From NCBI RefSeq assembly GCF_002556545.1, contig NZ_CP022685.1, forward strand, positions 6,054,001 through 6,118,000: a DNA stretch of 64,000 bases, read 5' to 3'. Numbering within the stretch: the first letter of the stretch is position 1; every line of letters starts with the position of its first letter. This document shows positions 25,401-32,947 of the stretch, piece by piece. The notes under the pieces were generated by a model. It was not told the DNA's origin. It ran no database searches and was given only the letters and a program-made list of their open reading frames with translations. This DNA is from Streptomyces formicae. Lineage in GTDB: Bacteria > Actinomycetota > Actinomycetes > Streptomycetales > Streptomycetaceae. A program made the translations under genes and the position numbers.

Positions 25401-26664
25401 GTCCCGCCTCCTCCTCCAGATGGAACTCCGTCTCGCGCCAGTCGTCGGGCAGCATGTGGTCCAGTACGTCGTCGACGGTGACCGCCCCGAGCAGCGCGCC
25501 GCCCTCGTCGACGACGGGCGCGGCCACCATGTCGTACGTCGCGAAGAACCCGGCGACGGCGGGCAGGGTGGCGTCCGGGGCGAGGGGCAGCAGGTCGTCG
25601 TCGAGGATCGAGCCGACCAGCGTGTAGGGCGGATCGCGCAGGAGCCGCTGGAAGTGCACGGTGCCCAGGTACTTGCCGGTCGGCGTCTCGTCCGGCGGGC
25701 GGCACACGTACACCTGTGCGGCGAGCGCGGGGGAGAGGTCCTCCATGCGCACCCGTGCGAGGGCGTCGGCGACGGTGGCGTCGGGGCGGAGCACGATCGG
25801 CTCGGTCGTCATCAGACCGCCCGCGGTGCGCTCCTCGTAGGCCATCAGGCGCCGCACGTCCGCCGCGTCGTCCGGCTGCATCAGGGTGAGCAGGCGTTCC
25901 TTGTCGTCCTCGGGCAGCTCGGCGAGCAGGTCGGCGGCGTCGTCGGGGTCCATGGCCTCCAGGACGTCCGCCGCGCGCTCCTCCTTGAGCTTGCCGAGGA
26001 TCTCGATCTGGTCGTCCTCGGGGAGCTCTTCGAGGACGTCGGCGAGCCGGTCGTCGTCGAGGGCGGCCGCGACCTCGGCCCGTCGCTTCGGCGTCAGGTG
26101 GTGCAGGACGTTGGCGAGGTCGGCGGGGCGCAGCTGTTCGAAGGTGGCGAGCAGGTTCTCGGCGCCCTGCCCGTGCTCCTCCAGGGAGAAGCCGTCGACC
26201 GCCGACCAGTCGACGGTCAGCGTCTCGCCCTTGCGGCGGAACGTTCCGCCTTTGCCCTTCCGTACGAAGACCCGGTCGATCTCCCAGTCGCGGCGGGCGG
26301 GCAGTTGCTGGACCGACACGTCCAGGACGGTCACCTCCTCGCCCGTGTCGACGAGGTTGACCCTGCGGTCGAGCATCTCGCCGAGGACGAGCCGTTCGGT
26401 GGGCCGCTGTTCGAAACGCCGTACGTTCAGTACGCCCGTGGTGATGACCTGGCCGGACTCGACGCCGGTGACGCGGGTCATCGGCAGGAAGATCCGCCGC
26501 CGCGTCGACAGCTCCACGACGAGACCGAGCACCCGAGGGGGTCTGCGGCCGACGCGCAGCATCACGACCACGTCGCGCACCCGGCCCACCTGGTCGCCGT
26601 TCGGGTCGAACGCGGGGACGCCGGAGAGATGTGAGACGAATACTCTGGGGGCGCCTGCCGCCAT
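25390..26664 (-). CDS. PRC-barrel / MgtE_N / CBS-domain protein without a transport domain
   Basis: 424 aa. A PRC-barrel-like N-terminus (VSHLSGVPAFDPNGDQVGRVRDVVV) is followed by the MgtE N-terminal helical domain (about 170-275; LEELPEDDQIEILGKL, AADLLAELPEDD). Two CBS domains end the protein (TTEPIVLRPDATV, VDEGGALLGAVTVDDVLD). In MgtE channels these domains sense cytosolic Mg2+. The five-helix pore is absent here, so this is a detached sensor/regulatory module. Its likely partner is the overlapping DUF1003 membrane protein. Mg2+ sensing is inference. Confidence 0.88.
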   Translation of the reverse strand: MAAGAPRVFVSHLSGVPAFDPNGDQVGRVRDVVVMLRVGRRPPRVLGLVVELSTRRRIFLPMTRVTGVESGQVITTGVLNVRRFEQRPTERLVLGEMLDRRVNLVDTGEEVTVLDVSVQQLPARRDWEIDRVFVRKGKGGTFRRKGETLTVDWSAVDGFSLEEHGQGAENLLATFEQLRPADLANVLHHLTPKRRAEVAAALDDDRLADVLEELPEDDQIEILGKLKEERAADVLEAMDPDDAADLLAELPEDDKERLLTLMQPDDAADVRRLMAYEERTAGGLMTTEPIVLRPDATVADALARVRMEDLSPALAAQVYVCRPPDETPTGKYLGTVHFQRLLRDPPYTLVGSILDDDLLPLAPDATLPAVAGFFATYDMVAAPVVDEGGALLGAVTVDDVLDHMLPDDWRETEFHLEEEAGHGG

Positions 26665-26857
26665 GCGTGCGCTCCCTTCTCACCTGGGGATTCATCCCGC
26701 TTGATCCGGCAATACGGGCTTCAGGCTAGCCCGTCCCTGTCGGATGCGCCCCGGCGGAGGGTCCGGACGGCCTTGCGCCGTACCGCTGCGTCGGCACGGG
26801 TACGCTGCCGTACTGCCGAAGCCGTAGAGGCCGTCCGCACGAGAGGCAGCGCCACCT

Positions 26858-27631
26858 GTGACCGCACTTCCCCCGGCAAGCCGCACCCGCAGGGCCGCAC
26901 TCGTGAGCGCGATGTGCGCGGGCCTGGTGGTGGGGGTCACCAGTCTGACGGGGTGCAGCAGCGAGGACCCGGACGCGGGCACCAACGGCGTCGGCAAGCT
27001 CCCCGCGTCGAAGATCCAGAGCAAGTCGAGCAAGGCCGCGCAGGACGCGTCGGCGGTCCGGCTCTCCGGCACCGTGGTGAGCAAGGACCACACCTACACC
27101 CTGGACATGCGGGTCAAGGACGAGGGCGGCACCGGCTCGGTCACCTCCAAGGGCCAGACGTTCCAGCTCCTGCGTGTCGGCGAGCAGCTGTACCTGAAGG
27201 CCGACTCGGAGTTCTGGACGCACAAGAAGGGTCAGGGCGGCGACGGGAAGGGCGCGCAGGGGGACGAGGCGGCCGCGGCCAAGCTGGACGGCAAGTACGT
27301 CAAGGTCCCCAAGGGCGACCCCGCCTACCAGCAGCTGAGCGGTTTCACGGACAAGAGCGTGCTCCTGGACGGCATGCTCACGCTGCACGGCGAACTCGCC
27401 AAGGGCGACCGGGGCAAGACGGGCAGCACCCGCACCATCAAGATCACCGGCGACGAGGGCGCGGGCGGCACCCTGGACGTCTCCCTGGACGGCAAGCCCT
27501 ACCCCCTGCGCCTGGAGCGCGGCGGCCACGCGGGCACCCTCAAGCTCACGGACTGGGGCAAGGACTTCAGGGCCGAGGAGCCGGACAAGACGGAACTGGT
27601 CGACTACGGCGCACAACTGCCGACGTCCTAG
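26858..27631 (+). CDS. Secreted lipoprotein (LppX/LprG-like fold suspected)
   Basis: 257 aa, GTG start. The signal peptide has the lipobox LTGC, with the modified Cys near residue 33. After a Ser/Lys linker the domain SAVRLSGTVVSKDHTYTLDM and later IKITGDEGAGGTLDVSLDG resembles the LolA-like mycobacterial LppX/LprAFG half-barrel that carries lipids. Residues 128-145 form a Gly/Ala/Lys insert. It is divergent from the MgtE_N/CBS gene and followed by a 22-bp family repeat. Lipid carriage is inference from fold resemblance only. Confidence 0.75.
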   Translation: MTALPPASRTRRAALVSAMCAGLVVGVTSLTGCSSEDPDAGTNGVGKLPASKIQSKSSKAAQDASAVRLSGTVVSKDHTYTLDMRVKDEGGTGSVTSKGQTFQLLRVGEQLYLKADSEFWTHKKGQGGDGKGAQGDEAAAAKLDGKYVKVPKGDPAYQQLSGFTDKSVLLDGMLTLHGELAKGDRGKTGSTRTIKITGDEGAGGTLDVSLDGKPYPLRLERGGHAGTLKLTDWGKDFRAEEPDKTELVDYGAQLPTS

Positions 27632-27649
27632 GGGGGCGGAAGCCCTGTA

Positions 27650-27671
27650 AGGGGCGCGGGGAACTGCGCGA
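27650..27671 (+). repeat. Dispersed 22-bp intergenic repeat, copy 3
   Basis: Exact AGGGGCGCGGGGAACTGCGC plus GA, 18 bp after the lipoprotein stop and 40 bp before a convergent stop. Confidence 0.85.
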
Positions 27672-27710
27672 GCAATCAGTACGCACCCGCAGTCGAAGAC
27701 GGCGAATCCT

Positions 27711-28223
27711 TCAGCGGCGCTTGCGCTTGAAGAGCAGCTTCGGAAGGCCCCCGGGCACCGGTTGACGCGTAGTCGCCCCCGTGGCCAAGGGCGCAGCCGC
27801 CAGCGACCCCTCGGGCAACTCCGCGACCCCGTCCAGCGGGGTGAGCCGGACGACCCGGCACTGTGAGGCCCACCGGTCGGTGATCCCCTCCGCGTCGGAC
27901 GCGTTCAACCGCTTCCCCTTGAGCTCGGCGACAGCCGCTTCCCACGGCTCGGAGCCGGGCGCCAGCTCACTGACCCGCGCCGTCCAGGCGACCACCCGGC
28001 CGCCCTTGTCCTTGCTGCGCACGGTCACCTCGGCGACGCCCCCGTCGACGAGTCCGGGCAGGGGCTGCTCGCCGGGCCCGTCGCCGACGAGATGCGCGGC
28101 GTCCTCGTGCCACACGTGCCACAGCGCCCGGGCGGGGGAGTCCTCGCCCTGGACCCAGACGAGGCCGGACTTCTTGGTGGCCTCCTCGACGAGGGCGCGG
28201 TCGAGCAGCGGGTCAGCAGTCAT
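27711..28223 (-). CDS. Conserved hypothetical protein
   Basis: 170 aa. VWVQGEDSPARALWHVWHEDAAHLVGDGPGEQ followed by strands (AEVTVRSKDKGGRVVAWTARV) has the look of a pyridoxamine-5'-phosphate-oxidase-like split barrel. I cannot assign a flavin site. A basic C-terminus (LLFKRKRR) follows a Pro/Gly linker. It sits 24 bp downstream of corA on the same strand, so it may share its transcript. No function assigned. Confidence 0.7.
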   Translation of the reverse strand: MTADPLLDRALVEEATKKSGLVWVQGEDSPARALWHVWHEDAAHLVGDGPGEQPLPGLVDGGVAEVTVRSKDKGGRVVAWTARVSELAPGSEPWEAAVAELKGKRLNASDAEGITDRWASQCRVVRLTPLDGVAELPEGSLAAAPLATGATTRQPVPGGLPKLLFKRKRR

Positions 28224-28246
28224 GGCGGCAGCCTACCGAGTGGCGG

Positions 28247-29383
28247 TCAGAGCCAGCCGTTGCGCTTGAGGGTCCGGTGGATCGCGAAGCAGACGCCGCC
28301 GATGAGGGCGAGCACCATCGGGTAGCCGTACCGCCAGTGCAGCTCGGGCATGTGCTTGAAGTTCATGCCGTAGACGCCGCACACGGCCGTCGGCACGGCG
28401 ATGATCGCCGCCCACGAGGTGATCTTGCGCATGTCCTCGTTCTGGGCGACGGCGGCCTGCGCGAGGTTGGCCTGGAGGATCGAGTTGAGCAGCTCGTCGA
28501 AGCCGATCACCTGCTCCTGCACGCGCGTGAGGTGGTCGGCGACGTCGCGGAAGTACTTCTGGATGTCGGGGTCGACGAGCCGCATCGGCCGCTCGCTGAG
28601 CAGCAGCATCGGGCGGAGCAGCGGGGACACGGCCCGCTTGAACTCCAGGACCTCGCGCTTGAGCTGGTAGATCCGTCCGGCGTCGACACCGCGCGAGCTG
28701 CCCTTGCCCTTGCTCGGCGCGGAGAACACCTCGCTCTCCACGTCGTCGATGTCGTCCTGCATGGCGTCGGCGACCGCGAGATAACCGTCGACGACGTGGT
28801 CGGCGATGGTGTGCAGGACGGCGGAGGGGCCCTTGGCGAGCAGCTCGGGGTCCTCCTGGAGGCGGCGGCGCAGGGCGCGCAGCGAGCCGTGCCCGCCGTG
28901 CCGCACGGTGATGAAGAAGTCCCGGCCGGTGAAGCACATCACCTCGCCGGTCTCCACGATCTCGCTGGTGGCGGTGAGTTCGTCGTGCTCCACGTAGTGG
29001 ATGGTCTTGAAGACGGTGAAGAGCGTGTCGTCGTAACGCTCCAGCTTGGGCCGCTGGTGGGCGTGGACCGCGTCCTCGACGGCGAGCGGGTGCAGCCCGA
29101 ACTCGGCCGCGATACCGGCGAATTCGGCCTCGGTCGGCTCGTGCAGGCCGATCCACGCGAAGCCGCCCCGCTTGCGCACCTCCAGCATCGCCTCGTGCGG
29201 CGTGAGGGCGTCGGCGCACTCCAGGCGCCGCCCGTCGCGGTAGACGGCGCAGTCGACCACGGCCGACGCGGCGTCCCTGGTCGCGTCGTACGGGTAGGGG
29301 GAGGTGGGCGACGAGGGGTAGCCGCTGCCGTCCTTGCGCAGCGAGGGGCGGACGGCGGCACGAAGGTCGCGGATCATCGACAT
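28247..29383 (-). CDS. corA: CorA-family magnesium/cobalt transporter
   Basis: 378 aa. The large cytoplasmic domain includes HPLAVEDAVHAHQRPKLERY (about 97-116), the long stalk helix, and two C-terminal transmembrane helices. The selectivity motif YGMNF follows the first helix and the periplasmic loop has MPELHWRYGYP. Everything needed for a pentameric Mg2+ channel is present. The ATG at 29383 has AAGGAG at 7 bp. Mycobacterial corA (Rv1239c) closes the same conserved block. Upstream DNA of 500 bp has no M-box I can recognise. Confidence 0.93.
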   Translation of the reverse strand: MSMIRDLRAAVRPSLRKDGSGYPSSPTSPYPYDATRDAASAVVDCAVYRDGRRLECADALTPHEAMLEVRKRGGFAWIGLHEPTEAEFAGIAAEFGLHPLAVEDAVHAHQRPKLERYDDTLFTVFKTIHYVEHDELTATSEIVETGEVMCFTGRDFFITVRHGGHGSLRALRRRLQEDPELLAKGPSAVLHTIADHVVDGYLAVADAMQDDIDDVESEVFSAPSKGKGSSRGVDAGRIYQLKREVLEFKRAVSPLLRPMLLLSERPMRLVDPDIQKYFRDVADHLTRVQEQVIGFDELLNSILQANLAQAAVAQNEDMRKITSWAAIIAVPTAVCGVYGMNFKHMPELHWRYGYPMVLALIGGVCFAIHRTLKRNGWL

Positions 29384-29883
29384 GGGCAGGCTCCTTCGAC
29401 GGAGGCCGCCTGCGACGGTTGGAACTGCCCGGAATGGGGACGTCCTACTGCGGGAATGTTTGGCACGTCCACAAAGCGGGGAGCACCGCACCGTCGCGGT
29501 GGCAGCTTCGCTACTGACACAGATCAGGGAACTCAGACAGATCAGGTGAAAACGAAGTGCTCTTCCGTCGCACACGGCACGAACAGTGCATGCGGTGCGT
29601 GTGTGTGCGTGCGCAGCTACCGGGCTGCGTGATTCACCGGGCGGAAGAGCGGGTGGTACTGCACGGTCGACTTCGGTCCATTGCAGCCCCACCTCCTCCG
29701 GCCGGTCCCCCGTAAGGGAAGTCCCATGCGCCCTCTGCGCCCGTGGCGCAGAGTCAGTGTCTGTCTGCAGGGCTTGAAAGCGACGCTTCTGCGTGCTGCC
29801 CTGAGCCAGCGGCCAACACTATCAGCCGACTGAAGTGTCAAGCCCCCGCTTTGCGCTTCACTGACGAGTTCTATGCTCGCGTC
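29384..29883. other. 500-bp divergent intergenic region
   Basis: It separates corA (-) from the SUFU-domain gene (+). It contains two ACAGATCAGG direct repeats (29519-29528, 29537-29546; 18-bp register), a GT/GC-alternating tract near 29588-29615, and a small hairpin CTCTGCGC-CCGTG-GCGCAGAG (29733-29753). A promoter for the SUFU gene is at its right end. No ORF or known riboswitch is recognisable. Confidence 0.5.
29851..29877 (+). promoter_or_regulatory. Candidate leaderless promoter of the SUFU gene
   Basis: TTGCGC at 29851-29856 and TATGCT at 29872-29877. The -10 box ends 6 bp before the ATG at 29884, and there is no Shine-Dalgarno, so transcription and translation probably start at the same base. 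The spacer is short (15 bp). Confidence 0.5.
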
Positions 29884-30468
29884 ATGGCTGATGTTCTTAC
29901 CCTCGTCGAGGCCCGTCTCCGCACCGGCCTGGGGGAACCCGACGCGCGCGCCGCGGTGACCTTCCTCGGCACCGACCGCTTCGAAGTGCTGCGCTTCACG
30001 GACGGCGACGTCGTGCGCTACGCCACGCTCGGCATGTCGGCCCAGCCGATGACCGACCCCACCGCCGCACTGGCCGACCCGGTCGAGGGCCCGCGCGCGG
30101 AGCTCGTCCTCTCGGTACGAGGAGGGCTCGCCGACACCGACAAGGTGCTGCGCCCCCTGGCCGTCCTCGCCGCCTCGCCCCAGGTCGAAGGGCTGGTGGT
30201 GGCGCCGGGCGCGTCGCTGGACGTGGGCGAACCGCTGTGGCCGGGCGCGCCGTTCACCTCGGTCCTGGTCGCGGAGCCGGGCGGCCTCGTCGAGGACCTG
30301 GACCTGGACGACCCGATGGATCCGGTGCGGTTCCTGCCGCTGCTGCCCATGACGCCGAACGAGGCGGCGTGGAAGCGGGTGCACGGCGCGGAGGCCCTGC
30401 GGGAGCGCTGGCTGAACAGCGGAACGGACCTGCGCGATCCGCTGCGCAAGTCCGTGTCGCTGGACTGA
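29884..30468 (+). CDS. Suppressor-of-fused (SUFU)-domain protein
   Basis: 194 aa. Family features are VLRFTDGDVVRYATLGMSAQPM in the first third, ELVLSVRG, and LLPMTPNEAAWKRVHGAEALRERW near the end. Bacterial SUFU-domain proteins often occur as immunity or toxin-neutralising proteins, but many stand alone as here. ATG at 29884 starts at the conserved Met-Ala-Asp-Val; no ribosome site precedes it. It converges on the MFS gene with 18 bp between stops. Role unknown. Confidence 0.8.
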   Translation: MADVLTLVEARLRTGLGEPDARAAVTFLGTDRFEVLRFTDGDVVRYATLGMSAQPMTDPTAALADPVEGPRAELVLSVRGGLADTDKVLRPLAVLAASPQVEGLVVAPGASLDVGEPLWPGAPFTSVLVAEPGGLVEDLDLDDPMDPVRFLPLLPMTPNEAAWKRVHGAEALRERWLNSGTDLRDPLRKSVSLD

Positions 30469-30486
30469 AACTCCTCGCGGTGAGCC

Positions 30487-31740
30487 CTAGTTGGCGAAGA
30501 CCGTGACGCTGTCCTCGGTGGCGTGCTTCGGTTCCAGTTCCTCGGCCTCGTGGGTGAGGGCGTTCCTGCGCACCCAGACCACGACCGCGCCGAGCACCGC
30601 CGTGACCGCCGCGACCACGAACGGGATGTGGATGTCGCTCCACTCCTCGATCTTCGGCGCGAAGAACGGCGCGGCGGCCGCGGCGAACCAGCGCACGAAG
30701 TTGTAGCCCGCGCTGGCCACCGGGCGCGGCGCGTCGGAGACGCCGAGGGCGAGCTCGGTGTAGACGGTGTTGTTCACGCCGATGAAGGCGCCGGACAGGA
30801 TCGTGCAGACGACGGCCGCGGTGTGGTTGCCGTACCCGAGCACCAGGACGTCCACGGCGAGCAGCACCAGCGAGCCGCCGAGCACCTTCAGCGAGCCGAA
30901 CCTGGCCTGGAGACGCGGCGCGACGAGCACCGAGAAGACCGCGAGCAGCACGCCCCAGGCGAAGAAGACCGCGCCCGATGCGTACGGCGTCATGTTCAGC
31001 ACGAACGGCGTGAAGGCCAGCACGGTGAAGAACGTGTAGTTGTAGAAGAACGCCGAGGCCGCCGCGGAGGCGAGGCCGCCGTGGCCCAGTGCCTTGATCG
31101 GGTCGAGCAGCGAGGTCTTCCTCGCGGGCTTCGGCTGCTCCTTGAGGAACGCCGTGATGCACAGGAAGCCGATCGCCATCAGGGCCGCGGTGCCGAAGAA
31201 CGGGTAGCGCCAGCTGGCGTCGCCGAGCAGCGCGCCGAGCAGGGGGCCGCAGGCCATGCCGAGACCGAGGGCCGACTCGTAGAGCAGGATCGCGGCCGCG
31301 CTGCCGCCCGCCGCGGCGCCGACGATGACGGCGAGGGCGGTCGAGACGAAGAGCGCGTTGCCGAGGCCCCAGCCCGCCCGGAACCCGACGAGTTCACCGA
31401 CCGAGCCCGAGGTGCCGGAGAGTCCGGCGAAGACGACCACGAGCGCGAGGCCGAGCAGCAGGGTCTTCTTGCCGCCGATGCGGCTGGAGACGAAGCCGGT
31501 CACCAGCATCGCGACGGCGGTGATCAGGAAGTACGAGGTGAACAGGAGCGAGACCTGGCTGGCGCTGGCGTCCAGGCCCTTGGCGATGGAGGGCAGGATC
31601 GGGTCGACGAGGCCGATGCCCATGAAGGCCACGACGGAGGCGCCCGCCGTGGCCCACACGGCCTTCGGCTGGCGCAGGAGGCTGGTCGCCCCCGCGTCGA
31701 ACGGATCCCCTTCGGCGGGGCCTCCCGTACTGCTGTTCAT
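30487..31740 (-). CDS. MFS transporter
   Basis: 417 aa, about 12 transmembrane helices. The loop 2-3 motif appears as GFVSSRIGGKKTLLLG. AGWGLGNALFVSTALAVIVG and a helix-5-like LGMACGPLLGALLG resemble the drug:H+ antiporter-1 motif C, so export is likely. ATG at 31740 with GAAGGAG. The upstream DNA is unusually AT-rich and contains an iron-box-like sequence at 31791-31809, which raises the possibility of a siderophore or metal-related exporter. The substrate is not known. Confidence 0.9.
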   Translation of the reverse strand: MNSSTGGPAEGDPFDAGATSLLRQPKAVWATAGASVVAFMGIGLVDPILPSIAKGLDASASQVSLLFTSYFLITAVAMLVTGFVSSRIGGKKTLLLGLALVVVFAGLSGTSGSVGELVGFRAGWGLGNALFVSTALAVIVGAAAGGSAAAILLYESALGLGMACGPLLGALLGDASWRYPFFGTAALMAIGFLCITAFLKEQPKPARKTSLLDPIKALGHGGLASAAASAFFYNYTFFTVLAFTPFVLNMTPYASGAVFFAWGVLLAVFSVLVAPRLQARFGSLKVLGGSLVLLAVDVLVLGYGNHTAAVVCTILSGAFIGVNNTVYTELALGVSDAPRPVASAGYNFVRWFAAAAAPFFAPKIEEWSDIHIPFVVAAVTAVLGAVVVWVRRNALTHEAEELEPKHATEDSVTVFAN

Positions 31741-31790
31741 ACAGCCGCTCCTTCACGCTTCCGGTGAGTTCGTTGACGTATACACATATT

Positions 31791-31809
31791 AAGTTAGGGA
31801 GGCTAAATG
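31791..31809. promoter_or_regulatory. Weak iron-box-like operator candidate
   Basis: TTAAGTTAGGGAGGCTAAA matches 12 of 19 positions of the DmdR/IdeR consensus (TTAGGTTAGGCTAACCTAA), nearly all in the left half. It lies about 50 bp upstream of the MFS start, next to TTAATATGTGTATAC on the minus strand. Match is partial. Confidence 0.3.
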
Positions 31810-31902
31810 ATGCAAGCTACATCTAGTTTTGCCTGGTGACAGCGCCACCGGACGGGTGATCGTCCTTGACGGGGCGACGACCGGGGAGGACCGTTGGGCG
31901 CT

Positions 31903-32544
31903 ATGAGGGGCGAACCCAGTTGCCCGAAGTGTGGTGGCCGGGTCAGGGCTCCCGGTCTCTTTGCCGACTCCTGGCAGTGCGATGTGCACGGCACCGTGCA
32001 CCCGCTGCAGCCCGTGATCCCGCCCAGCGTCGAGGCCCTCCAGGTCGTGGTGCGCCGCGCGCAGGTACCGGTGTGGATGCCGTGGCCGCTGCCGGTCGGC
32101 TGGCTGTTCACGGGCGTGGCCTGCGCGGGGGACGACCGGAGTGGTGGGCGTGCGACCGCGGTGGCCTGCTCGGGGCCCGCGCCGCTCGGTGGCGTCGGCG
32201 AGCTGGTGCTCGTCGCCGAGGAGCTGGGCGTCGGCCTCGGCGCGCGCTACGCGGGCATCGACGGGCCCGATCCCGGCCCCTTCATGGGCGTCGAGAAGCC
32301 GCCACAGGCCAAGCTCCTCGCGGCGGGGCGGCCGACGCCGATGTGGCACGTCTCGGGCACTCCGGACGACCGCGCGGTCTTCGCGGGGGAGGCGCGGGGG
32401 TTGTGGCTGTGGGCCATCGCTTGGCCGGAGCAGTCGGGGCTCTTGATGTACGACGAGTTGGTGCTCACGGATTTGCGGGACGCGGGGGCGGAGGTCGATC
32501 TGTTGCCGTGTGGGGCGTTGTCGCCGCGCTTGCTCATGCCGTAG
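31903..32544 (+). CDS. Conserved hypothetical protein with N-terminal Cys pair
   Basis: 213 aa. It opens with CPKCGGRVRAPGLFADSWQC, a likely zinc ribbon (Cys-x2-Cys and a later Cys-x2-His). A Trp/Gly-rich domain follows (VWMPWPLPVGWLFTGVA, GLWLWAIAWPEQSG, LVLTDLRDAG). I recall this as a Streptomyces-specific family (DUF6758-like) of unknown role. ATG at 31903 lies 12 bp after GGGGAGGA; TTG at 31894 is the alternative. The end of the gene uses unusually many low-GC codons. Confidence 0.75.
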   Translation: MRGEPSCPKCGGRVRAPGLFADSWQCDVHGTVHPLQPVIPPSVEALQVVVRRAQVPVWMPWPLPVGWLFTGVACAGDDRSGGRATAVACSGPAPLGGVGELVLVAEELGVGLGARYAGIDGPDPGPFMGVEKPPQAKLLAAGRPTPMWHVSGTPDDRAVFAGEARGLWLWAIAWPEQSGLLMYDELVLTDLRDAGAEVDLLPCGALSPRLLMP

Positions 32545-32583
32545 TTGCTCGCTGCCGTCGTTTGTGCGGCCCGCACCGGGGAT

Positions 32584-32741
32584 TCGCGCAGTTCCCCGCG
32601 CCCCTTGATTTTCCCCCGGCCGTCGGTGGCCTGCGGGCCCGCTGTGGCTTGGCGCGCAGTTCCCCGCACCCCTTGGATTTGCCTCGGCTGTCGGTGGTCT
32701 GCGGGTCCGCTGTGGCTTGGCGCGCAGTTCCCCGCGCCCCT
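32584..32741 (-). repeat. Tandem array of 68-bp units carrying the 22-bp core
   Basis: Cores at 32584-32605, 32652-32673 and 32720-32741 are exactly 68 bp apart. Spacers are near-identical (GTCGGTGG-C/T-CTGCGGG-C/T-CCGCTGTGGCTTGG). Sequence differences between units are few, so the expansion is recent. Confidence 0.9.
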
Positions 32742-32775
32742 TGACGGAACCGTGCTGGCCGGTGCGTCGCAGTTA

Positions 32776-32797
32776 AGGGGCGCGGGGAACTGCGCGA
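32776..32797 (+). repeat. Inverted 22-bp copy forming a long hairpin with the array
   Basis: AGGGGCGCGGGGAACTGCGC plus GA. With 32721-32742 it makes a 22-bp perfect stem with a 32-base loop, a strong terminator-like structure. Confidence 0.85.
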
Positions 32798-32947
32798 AAC
32801 CCCGGGGCCGGTCGTGCCGAACGGGGGCACCGGCCACGGAGTGGCGACCGTGAGCGATGCCTCGTTCGCCGCGGCGGGTGGAGGGGGCGATTCCCGTTAT
32901 CCTTGGGCGTCCCCCCGTGCCACCCGTCAGAGCCTGGAGTCCGCAGC

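Larger units (their letters stand above)
32545..32947. other. Repeat-rich 403-bp intergenic region
   Basis: Between two genes on the plus strand. It consists of three 68-bp tandem units built on the 22-bp family core (32584, 32652, 32720), followed by one inverted copy (32776-32797). A TATCCT box near 32898 may be the promoter of the PHP gene. A 100-bp open frame from about 32814 has no features of a gene. Confidence 0.7.

Noticed and set aside
29384..29883. M-box or other Mg2+ riboswitch upstream of corA
   Set aside because: Only short hairpins and direct repeats are present; none of the long conserved M-box helices could be recognised.
32584..32797. Regularly spaced repeats considered as a CRISPR array
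   Set aside because: The 46-bp spacers are themselves near-identical, so this is a tandem duplication; no cas genes in the window.
32814..32947. Plus-strand frame before the PHP gene
   Set aside because: Low-complexity Ala/Gly/Thr sequence, different frame from the PHP gene, no site; part of the repeat-rich intergenic region.
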